DNA of 8,507 nt, taken from contig CAJKPX010000084.1 in NCBI GenBank assembly GCA_905201895.1, positions 1 to 8,507 on the forward strand, written 5' to 3'. The translations under genes and the position numbers were made by a program. The notes under the pieces are model-generated. The model searched no databases. It worked only from the letters and a program-made list of their open reading frames with translations, and was not told the origin of the DNA. The number at the start of each line of letters is the position of its first letter. Position 1 is the first letter of the stretch. Of the stretch, positions 1-6,900 are shown piece after piece. This stretch comes from an uncultured Eubacteriales bacterium (lineage in GTDB: Bacteria; Bacillota; Clostridia; Oscillospirales; CAG-272).

Positions 1-2
1 TT

Positions 3-16
3 GGGGGGGGGGGGGG
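3..16. repeat. Homopolymer run of 14 G
   Basis: Fourteen consecutive G residues lie at the extreme left edge of the window, directly against the left arm of a long inverted repeat. Such tracts are prone to slippage, so the exact length may vary between cells or be a sequencing or assembly artefact. No coding gene covers it that I can support; the open frame running through it is a shadow of the MATE gene. Confidence 0.8.
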
Positions 17-64
17 TGCAGGGGGAGAGGGTGCTTCTTACAAGAAGCACCCTCTCCCCCTGCA
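17..64. repeat. Perfect 23-bp inverted repeat (hairpin) upstream of the MATE gene
   Basis: Arms 17-39 and 42-64 are perfect reverse complements of 23 bases around a two-base centre (AC); the lower stem is very GC-rich (TGCAGGGGGAGAGGG). On the plus strand it is followed by seven A, not T, so it is not a canonical intrinsic terminator for either strand. It ends 33 bases before the MATE start codon. It could be the terminator of an upstream gene acting without a U-tract, a leader or attenuator hairpin for the MATE gene, or an intergenic repeat. I cannot distinguish these from one copy. Confidence 0.85.
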
Positions 65-82
65 AAAAAACAACTCATAAAC

Positions 83-88
83 AAGGAG
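83..88 (+). promoter_or_regulatory. Ribosome binding site of the MATE gene
   Basis: AAGGAG lies nine bases before the ATG at 98 and supports that start. I see no convincing -35/-10 pair between the hairpin and this site, so the promoter is probably left of the window or within the hairpin region. Confidence 0.8.
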
Positions 89-97
89 CTAATAAAA

Positions 98-1438
98 ATG
101 ACGGAAGCGGATCGCTATTATCAAAAGATGACGCAAACGCCGGTGTCGCGTTTGATCGTGCGGCTGGGAATTCCAACCACGATCTCGATGCTGATCACGG
201 GCATTTACAACCTTGCCGACACCTATTTCGTCGGCACGCTCGGAGAGAGCGCACAGGCGGCAACAGGCATTTTGTTCACGCTGCAATGCATCATCCAGGC
301 GATCGCCTTTATGCTGGGGCACGGCTCGGGCACCTTTGTGTCCAAGGCGTTGGCGGACAAGGACGTCAAGGAGGCGACCACCTACGTTTCCAGCGCCTTT
401 TACGTCGGTGCCGCTGCGGGAACGCTGCTCACGGTGGTGGGGCTTTGCGCGCTCACGCCCTTCATGCGTCTCTTGGGCAGCACCGAGACCATTCTGCCCT
501 ACGCGCGCGACTACGGCATGTGGGTGCTGCTCTCCTGCCCCTTTATGATCTGCTCGCTCGTGCTCAACAACAACCTGCGCTACGAGGGCAAGGCGTTTTA
601 CGCCATGATCGGCTTGACCACGGGCGGCGTGCTCAACATTTTCGGTGACTACCTGCTCATCAACGTCTTTCACTTGGGCGTGTTCGGTGCGGGCATGTCG
701 ACCGCGATCTCGCAATTCATCAGCTTTGGCATCCTGCTCTTCTTCTATCTGCGCATGGCACAGAGCACGATCTCGATCCGCGCGATCAGCCGTCGGGCTT
801 CGGTCTACCTCGGCATTCTGCGCGTGGGCTTCCCCTCGCTGATCCGCCAGGGGCTCACCTCGATCTCGGGAGGTCTGCTCAACAATCTCACCAAGCCCTT
901 CGGTGACGCCGCTATCGCCGCAATGAGCGTGGTCAACCGCTTCTCCTCGCTCGTGATGTGCGTCGGGCTCGGCATCGGACAGGGATTTCAGCCCGTGGCG
1001 TCCTTCAACTATCAGGCAAAGGAGCTCCGCCGCGTGAAAAAGGGACTCGTTTTCACCACCCTGTTCGGCTTTTGCACGGTGTCGGTGCTCTCGGTGCTCG
1101 GCTTCATTTTTGCCGCACCGATCATCCGCGTATTCCAGGAAAGCGAGGCGGTGGCAAAGGTGGGAATTCCCGCTCTGCGCTTTGCCTGCGTGGGTTTGCT
1201 TTCCATGCCGCTCTCGGTCCCCGTCAACATGCTCTACCAAAGCATTCGCCGCGCGGGGGTTGCGTCCTTCCTCTCGGTGCTGCGCTCGGGTGCGCTGTTC
1301 ATCCCTACGCTGATCATCCTCACCTCGCAATGCGGACTTTTGGGCATCCAGCTCTCCCAGCCGATCGCCGATCTGCTCACGGGGCTCTTCTCGATCCCCT
1401 TTATCATTTCGTTTCTTCGGGAAACCGAATGTAAATGA
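98..1438 (+). CDS. MATE family multidrug/toxin efflux transporter
   Basis: This 446-residue protein is a full-length member of the MATE family, which exports cationic drugs, dyes or metabolites across the cytoplasmic membrane using a Na+ or H+ gradient. The sequence is hydrophobic throughout and fits the usual twelve helices in two homologous halves. The first half starts with a conserved stretch LADTYFVGTLG (about 39-49), a typical MATE helix 1 motif, and also has LNNNLRYEGK (156-165). The second half has GIGQGFQPVASFNYQAK (292-308), the counterpart of the family's G-Q-P-YN signature. The short tail ends at residue 446. Overall it looks most like the clostridial MepA-type branch; the substrate cannot be told. 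The start is fixed by AAGGAG nine bases upstream. It stands alone on the plus strand, convergent with the next operon and separated by a terminator, so it is probably not functionally tied to it. Confidence 0.95.
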   Translation: MTEADRYYQKMTQTPVSRLIVRLGIPTTISMLITGIYNLADTYFVGTLGESAQAATGILFTLQCIIQAIAFMLGHGSGTFVSKALADKDVKEATTYVSSAFYVGAAAGTLLTVVGLCALTPFMRLLGSTETILPYARDYGMWVLLSCPFMICSLVLNNNLRYEGKAFYAMIGLTTGGVLNIFGDYLLINVFHLGVFGAGMSTAISQFISFGILLFFYLRMAQSTISIRAISRRASVYLGILRVGFPSLIRQGLTSISGGLLNNLTKPFGDAAIAAMSVVNRFSSLVMCVGLGIGQGFQPVASFNYQAKELRRVKKGLVFTTLFGFCTVSVLSVLGFIFAAPIIRVFQESEAVAKVGIPALRFACVGLLSMPLSVPVNMLYQSIRRAGVASFLSVLRSGALFIPTLIILTSQCGLLGIQLSQPIADLLTGLFSIPFIISFLRETECK

Positions 1439-1474
1439 GCGCATACTCGGTTGAAAAAAACAATAAAGCGACAA

Positions 1475-1503
1475 CAAGAGCCGCCCTGATGGGGCGGCTC
1501 TTG
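1475..1503. terminator. Intrinsic terminator, probably bidirectional, between convergent genes
   Basis: A 12-bp perfect stem (CAAGAGCCGCCC at 1475-1486 pairing with 1492-1503) encloses a five-base loop. On the plus strand it is followed by CTCTCTGTTTATTG, a modest T-rich tail that ends the MATE transcript. On the minus strand it is followed by TTGTCGCTTTATTG and then a run of seven T, ending the five-gene operon. Position between two convergent stop codons fits a shared terminator. Confidence 0.85.
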
Positions 1504-1542
1504 CTCTCTGTTTATTGAACATGTGTTTTGGTTGAGACGTCC

Positions 1543-2037
1543 TCAAAGCAGGATGATCAGAATCGCGAATCCGATCAGAAAACAGATCAAAAAGGTTCCG
1601 ACAAAGAGCCCCAGCCAGATCAACAGCTTGTGAACAACGTTTTTGGTGTTCCGCATCAGAAAGAGGCACAGGCAGCCGGTCAATCCGCTGATCGCGCCGC
1701 CGATCGCACCGCCAACAACGGGCACGATCTGCCCGAGCGCGGGAACGTTTCCCCAGATCAGGATCAGAACGAAGATCGACACCGAGCACGCCACCTCATA
1801 CCATTTGCAGGGCGGTGTGATCGGAATCACGTCCTCGTCCACGTGCAGGGTCACGCCCGTGAGAAAGCTCCCCTTGACGCGACAGTCGAGCGCGCCGCTC
1901 TCGGTGTTCAGAACGAACAGATTGCGCTTCTTCCTTGTCAGCGCCACCCCGTTGAAGGTCAGCTCGCGCCGTCCCGTCCAAAAGTCCTCCTGATATTCGA
2001 TCTGCCCGTATCCGATATGATGCTGCACAGCTTTCAT
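1543..2037 (-). CDS. Small membrane protein of unknown function, last gene of the operon
   Basis: The product has 164 residues. The first 78 or so form a soluble, beta-looking domain (YQEDFWTGRRELTFNG at about 15-30, then alternating hydrophobic and charged stretches), followed by KWYEV at the membrane boundary. Three hydrophobic stretches follow, at about 82-98, 99-127 and 137-164. The second contains a glycine-zipper-like GGAIGGAISG (109-118), which suggests tight helix packing or oligomerisation. There is no signal peptide. I have an impression of similar proteins (soluble head, KWYE, WGN then GGAIGG) in other Firmicutes, all without known function, but cannot verify it. The start is supported by AAGGAG about nine bases upstream. 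It is 27 bases downstream of the four-helix membrane gene and closes the operon before the terminator. The role is unknown; it may be a membrane partner of the SPFH/TIR proteins. Confidence 0.85.
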   Translation of the reverse strand: MKAVQHHIGYGQIEYQEDFWTGRRELTFNGVALTRKKRNLFVLNTESGALDCRVKGSFLTGVTLHVDEDVIPITPPCKWYEVACSVSIFVLILIWGNVPALGQIVPVVGGAIGGAISGLTGCLCLFLMRNTKNVVHKLLIWLGLFVGTFLICFLIGFAILIILL

Positions 2038-2045
2038 AAAGAATT

Positions 2046-2052
2046 CTCCTTT
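2046..2052 (-). promoter_or_regulatory. Ribosome binding site of the 164-residue membrane protein
   Basis: AAGGAGA on the minus strand precedes the ATG at 2037 by eight bases and fixes that start. It lies in the 27-base gap after the preceding stop codon. Confidence 0.75.
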
Positions 2053-2064
2053 CCTCGCTTCCTG

Positions 2065-2757
2065 TTATTTCCCAACCGCTTTTCTGCTCTCGAGCAGTCG
2101 GATCAGGTCCTGCGAGATCGCGTCCGCCAGCTCACAGTCGCCGTCCCACACCGACTCGGAGAAGGCGGCGTACGCCTTTTCGATCTGCTCGTTGATCTCG
2201 GCGCATCGGGAGCTCGACACGGGATCGCTGTATCGGAATGCCTCCCAGACACGCTTTGCCACAGCACGAAGCGCATTGTTCTCGGCTGCCAGCATCAGGC
2301 TGTGCGCATCCGACTCCAGACGTTTCATCAGGTAGGTTTGCGACCGCACCCGCTCATCGACCTGTGCAACGATGCCGCCCGCAACGCTTGCCTTGATGAG
2401 AGCGACCGCATGGATGGCGAGCACGAGCGTGCAAACGATGACGCCGCTCCATTCGGGAACTGCGGGGATCGCCATGCAAACGCCGCCCGCGATCAGCATC
2501 AGAACAAGACCTGCATAGCTGACCGTGAAGAGGGGGAGACGGTAGAACAGTCCTTTGGCAGTGCTCTCGCGCAGAGAGAGCGCCGCGCAGATCAGCTGAC
2601 CGAGAAAGGCAGCCGTGATAAAGGCGTAGCCGATCCAGAAGGACGCGCCGAATTTGCTCACGCCGTTGATCTCGCTCGGCGTGACGAATGCAATCACCTG
2701 AAAGGCTGCAAGGCAGATTGCCCACACAACGCTATAAATACCAATTCTTTTTTTCAT
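2065..2757 (-). CDS. Four-helix membrane protein with cytoplasmic helical tail, unknown function
   Basis: The product has 230 residues. Four hydrophobic segments are visible at about 7-25, 40-62, 74-98 and 103-122. The N-terminus is MKKR, so both ends are predicted inside. The last 105 residues are soluble and mostly helical, with many charged residues and a YSDP motif (176-179) after a W-EAFR stretch, ending in a helix at 205-225. I have an impression of a family with this pattern (four helices, then a tail with YSDP) in Firmicutes near SPFH and zinc-ribbon proteins, without known function; that is from memory. In Bacillus subtilis the SPFH protein YdjI works with two small membrane-associated proteins, YdjG and YdjH, to recruit PspA; this gene could play a comparable partner role, but I see no sequence evidence of homology to either. 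The start is preceded by GGAGGATAGGAGAAC, which fills the whole 15-base gap after the SPFH gene. Confidence 0.88.
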   Translation of the reverse strand: MKKRIGIYSVVWAICLAAFQVIAFVTPSEINGVSKFGASFWIGYAFITAAFLGQLICAALSLRESTAKGLFYRLPLFTVSYAGLVLMLIAGGVCMAIPAVPEWSGVIVCTLVLAIHAVALIKASVAGGIVAQVDERVRSQTYLMKRLESDAHSLMLAAENNALRAVAKRVWEAFRYSDPVSSSRCAEINEQIEKAYAAFSESVWDGDCELADAISQDLIRLLESRKAVGK

Positions 2758-2772
2758 GTTCTCCTATCCTCC
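2758..2772 (-). promoter_or_regulatory. Ribosome binding region of the four-helix membrane protein
   Basis: The entire gap between the SPFH stop codon and the next ATG reads GGAGGATAGGAGAAC on the minus strand. It has two Shine-Dalgarno-like cores (GGAGG and AGGAG); the second is three bases from the ATG and the first is ten bases away, so the first is at the better distance. Tight spacing argues for a shared transcript. Confidence 0.75.
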
Positions 2773-3948
2773 TTACCGTTTCGTTCCGCACTTGGGGCAG
2801 AATTTGCCCGCGCGCTCAAATCGGTAACCGCAAACGGCGCAGGTGTCGCTCAACTTGGCAACCGCCGCACCGCATTCCTCGCAAAACGCCGCATCGGGCG
2901 CAAGGCTCGCGCCGCAGCTCTCGCAAAAGCCGCCGCGCGGAGAGGGGGTGGGCTCCGCGGGGGCAACGCCGCCGAGCGCATCGCCAACGGCATTTCCGAC
3001 CACGCCGCCAACAACGCCGCCAACGCCTGCCATCGCGCCAAGCCCCACGCCGAGCCCCGTCATCTGCCCGACGCCCTCGTTTTGTGCAACCTTCTCGGCA
3101 ACGTCAAAGCCGCGCTCCTGCGCGTAGGTGTAGCCCTCCTGCACGCGCTTGGTTGCCTGCGCCTGCGAGTCGATCACGAGCCTTTGCGCCTCGGTTTCGG
3201 CGTCGATCACGCTCACCTGCTGACGCAGCCTTGCCTCGGCAACGTCGGCATAGCGGCGGAAATGCAGCTCCTTGAACTGCTCGTACTGCCGATCCCCGTC
3301 GGGCTTGGAGACGGTTGTGACGAAGAAGCGCTCAAGCGCCACGCCGTATTCGGCAAAATCCGCAGTGAGCAGACCCTTGATCGAGTCCGAAAACTCGGTC
3401 AGGCGCTCGTCAATCTCAAAAATGTTGATGGCGCTCGATTTCATCACCTGCGCAACGTAGGTCTTGACGCGTGCCATGAGGAAGGCGCGGAAGAAGCCAA
3501 CCAGCGCGTCGCGAGTCAGACTGCGCTCGGTGCCAACCACCTTGAGCAGCAGACGTCTGGCATTCTCGGCGCGCAGCGACATCTCGCCCGACGCGCCGAT
3601 CGAGAGCGGAAAGCCGTAGGTCGGCTCAATATACTGCACCCGCGAGTCGGTTCCCCATTTGATCGACATCTGCTCGGTCTTGTTGATGAAATAGACCTCA
3701 CAATGGAAGGGCGATTTTCCGCCCGTGGCAAGGTTGAGCGCCTTGCCGATGAGCGGGATGTTCTGCGTTTCGAGCGTATAGCGCCCGGGACCGAACGAAT
3801 CGAGCGCCTGACCGTTCATAAAGAAGATCGCCTCCTGCGTTTCGTGAACGATCAGCTGCGAGAGGGTGTTGAAATCCTCACAGGGGTGCTTCCAGATAAA
3901 GGTGCTGTTGTCACCCTCGTATTGAATGATGTCTGCGATTTTTGGCAT
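2773..3948 (-). CDS. SPFH-domain (YdjI-like) protein with two C-terminal zinc ribbons
   Basis: The product has 391 residues. SPFH (stomatin/prohibitin/flotillin) proteins build membrane-bound scaffolds that organise other proteins. Residues about 20-215 form the SPFH-like domain (FGPGRYTLET at 52-61 and SLRAENARRLLLKVVG at 124-139 are characteristic of the YdjI/'virion core protein' branch). Residues 216-290 are a long charged helix, likely coiled coil. Then comes a glycine-rich, zipper-like segment (about 292-328, repeated GVGG/VVGG) and a Pro-rich linker. The end carries two zinc ribbons, with Cys pairs C342/C345 with C356/C359 and C370/C373 with C384/C387. There is no N-terminal membrane helix, unlike classic stomatins, so membrane contact probably comes through partners or the glycine-rich part. 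A TTG at 3960 also opens this frame, but the ATG at 3948 is chosen because GGAGGT lies four bases before it and would fall inside the longer form. It sits 28 bases after the TIR gene. Confidence 0.93.
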   Translation of the reverse strand: MPKIADIIQYEGDNSTFIWKHPCEDFNTLSQLIVHETQEAIFFMNGQALDSFGPGRYTLETQNIPLIGKALNLATGGKSPFHCEVYFINKTEQMSIKWGTDSRVQYIEPTYGFPLSIGASGEMSLRAENARRLLLKVVGTERSLTRDALVGFFRAFLMARVKTYVAQVMKSSAINIFEIDERLTEFSDSIKGLLTADFAEYGVALERFFVTTVSKPDGDRQYEQFKELHFRRYADVAEARLRQQVSVIDAETEAQRLVIDSQAQATKRVQEGYTYAQERGFDVAEKVAQNEGVGQMTGLGVGLGAMAGVGGVVGGVVGNAVGDALGGVAPAEPTPSPRGGFCESCGASLAPDAAFCEECGAAVAKLSDTCAVCGYRFERAGKFCPKCGTKR

Positions 3949-3952
3949 TTTT

Positions 3953-3958
3953 ACCTCC
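3953..3958 (-). promoter_or_regulatory. Ribosome binding site deciding the SPFH start
   Basis: GGAGGT on the minus strand is four bases before the ATG at 3948. The alternative TTG start at 3960 would put this near-perfect site inside the coding sequence, so the shorter protein beginning MPKIADII is preferred. Confidence 0.85.
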
Positions 3959-3976
3959 AAATATTAAACTGTAAAT

Positions 3977-6900
3977 TCAGGATTCTTCGCTTCTAACCAT
4001 CGGGAGCGCCGAGGTAGATTGCAGTTTTTTCAAAAACTTCGCTGCCTCCTTGGGGTCTGCAAGCGTCCGGCTGTTGCAAGCATAGTGGCCTGCGTATACC
4101 CAACCGGTTGTCACCTCAAAATAGGCATCGGTCAGAACACTGCACGTTCCAAACGCATTTCTATCAATCTGTGTAACGCCCTTTGGAATCGTAATACTCA
4201 CAATGTCCGGATTTTGCTCAAACGCACAAAACGCGATCCAATAGGACTGTCCGTTGATGCTGTCCGGCAATACAAGCACAGTGTCGTTTCCAACGTACGC
4301 CACCAACTCATACACGGCATCTGTCTGATTGTAATAGAAGTAATAATCCCCTTGCTTTGTGATCAAGCTCGGCTCATCCATTGAGGTATGGATTACAGCG
4401 TCTTGCGCAAGGTAATTTATAGAAAAGCTTATTTCGCTAAGGTTGTATACCTCAAAAACCTGTTGACAACCCGAAAACGCCTCGCTTGCACAACCGGTAA
4501 CACCCTGGGGAATTACGATACTTATCACGTTTGCATCCTGAAAGCATCGATTTCCGATATCGTAGCTATATCCGTTGATGCTCGAGGGCATAACGACCTG
4601 CAAGCTATCTCCTGTGTATTGGAGGAGCGTATACTGATCGTTCTGCTTATCGTGCAGGAAGTTAAAGTCGCCTAGCGCTATGTTTTCAACCACGCTTTCC
4701 TCATCAAGAGAGGAGTGCACGATCTTTGCACAGCCCGCAACATTGCCATTGCCGATTTCCCCGATTCTGATATCCAATGCCGAGAGATTATATACCTCTA
4801 TCAGGTTGTAGCAACCGAAAAAAGCCCATGAGTCAATATACCTGACGTTTTCGGGTATCACAATGCTCGTCAGCATTAAGTTGTTCGTAAACACCTTGGT
4901 ATTGATAAATTCCGTATCCTCATGAATGGTCCTCAGCGGACGATCAGGGTCAGATTGCTTGATCAGCATAAAATAGGGATTGCTTCTGTTTTTCAGATAA
5001 CCACCGTTTTCATACACTTGAAGCTGCGCGATTCCCATAGATTCTGTCACGCGGATTTCTGTAACCTCATCGGAAATGGATATGCTGGCAACGCTGGGGG
5101 CATTGTAAAAGGAGACGCGCTTCACGTAGGGACAATCCGTAATAGAATCTCCCTTCATGTGGTACTTTGGAATTTCGATTGCAGTCGCATTTCCCGAATA
5201 ATATGCCCCAAACCAATACCCATCCACATTGCTGTAATAGGAAATTTTCACTCCGGACGAGAGATAATTTGCAACCAATTTATAGTTACCACAAGTTGTA
5301 ATTTGCTTTATCGGTTCGCCGTCAATATCTGCCTGTGCCCAATAATAAAAGCTATGTCCGCTCTTTAGCGGAGAGCTCAAGTTAATTGGCAAATCCAACA
5401 CGGTATACGTTCTCTTCGAAGCGCTCACGGCAGTTCCACCGTTCCAATCATATTCGATCGTGAAGGTTTGAATATCCCATTTTGCATAGAGCGTGATATT
5501 TCCCGTTGAGCCCTTTTTCACCGACGTCACCTTGTTTGTGAAATCTCGGTCGCTGTACCAGCCCAGGAAGGTGCAATGCGGATACGTCAGATCGGTGAAG
5601 CCAAAGGTTACCGACTCCACGGTGTAGCTCGTCTTGTTGGTATTGGTCGCAGGAACGCCTCCCAGATCATACGTGACCGCATAGGTGATCGGCGTCCATT
5701 TCGCCACCAGAGTCACGTTCGACGCCGTGCTCCACGTGTTGCCCGAAAGCTTTGTCGCTCCGTTGTACCAGCCCTTGAAGGTGTAGCCGGATCTGGTCGG
5801 CGTCGGCAGTGTGGCGGTGCTGCCGTAGACGTAGGTTGCCCCTGCCTCGGAGCAGCTTCCGCCGGCGGCATCAAAGGTTGCGGTGTAGCTGTTTCCGCGC
5901 CAATTTGCCCGGTAGCTACGGTCGCCGTGGCTTCCGCTCGGAACCGTGACGCTCACCGTCGGCTCGGAAAGCTCTGTTCCCGTCCATCCGAGGAAGGTGT
6001 AGCCAACCCGCTCGGGGGCGTTGAGCGTAAATGCCTCGTCCTCGACGCCATATTCGGTGGGGTTGGTTGCGCTGCCGCCGCCAAGGTCATATTGGATCAC
6101 GTATTCCTTCTCGCTCCAATCCGCCTCCAGCACAAGGCGGAAGGTCTGATCGGCGTGCAGGTATTTGCGCTCCTTGCAGGACCAGCCGACAAGACGGTAG
6201 CCCGTGCGCGTGCAATCGGCAATTCCGTCAAACGCGTCGCCCGACGCATAGCGCACGCTGCTCTCCGCCGCGGTAGCACCGCTTGGAAGCCTGCCGCCCA
6301 TCGGACGGTAGACGATCTCAACCGCAACGCCCGCCGCCAGCAGGTCCTCCACCGCCTTTTGATAGTTGCTCGCCTCGATCGTTGCGTTGGCGTTTCCGAT
6401 CGCCTCCTCGAGTGCCTTGCCCGCCTCATCCGCCGCCTGAGCGAGTGCCTTGGCTGCTTTGGCAGTTTCGATCGCCTCCTCGATTTTGGCAACCGTGCCC
6501 GAGAAAAGCGCCTCCTCGCGCGCCTGCTCGAGCAGCGCGATCGCATCGTCGAATTCTGCGTCATTGACCAGGTCGAGTGCCTCCCGACGGTGTGCGAGAG
6601 GAATGGCAACGCGGAAAATTCCGATATAAGCGGAAAGAGAGATCACAACGAGCAGAATCAGCGATACCGCAGCTGTCAGAACACGCTTTCTCGCTCTCCT
6701 TGCGGCAAGCATCCGCGCCTCGCGCTGCTCGCGTGCGGCAACGCGCATCCGATCCCATTCGGCTTGGAATTCGTCGATTTTTTCCGCACACGCCTGCATG
6801 CGTGCGTCGGCGTCAAGATATCCCGCGATCGAGCGAAAGAGCGCTTGCGCGTTTCGACAGGTGGGGATATCCCGCGCCCCATCCAGCATGGCACACGCTC

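Noticed and set aside
17..64. The long palindrome as a standard intrinsic terminator
   Set aside because: The plus strand continues with A residues and the minus strand with C residues, so neither direction has the needed U-tract.
89..1789. A 566-codon open frame on the minus strand
   Set aside because: It is antisense to the MATE gene and crosses the terminator hairpin and the end of the 164-residue gene; the translation is full of Arg, Glu and His without domain character.
3949..3960. A longer SPFH protein starting at TTG 3960
   Set aside because: It would translate through the GGAGGT site; the ATG at 3948 is correctly spaced from it.
1528..3996. An 822-codon open frame on the plus strand
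   Set aside because: It runs antisense across three well-supported minus-strand genes; the translation is rich in Arg, His and Gln with no recognisable domain, and no ribosome binding site precedes it. It is a by-product of GC-biased codon use in the real genes.
5264..6325. The repeats as a CRISPR array
   Set aside because: The repetition is at the protein level (about 70-residue units with low DNA identity) inside one continuous reading frame; there are no short identical repeats with unique spacers.
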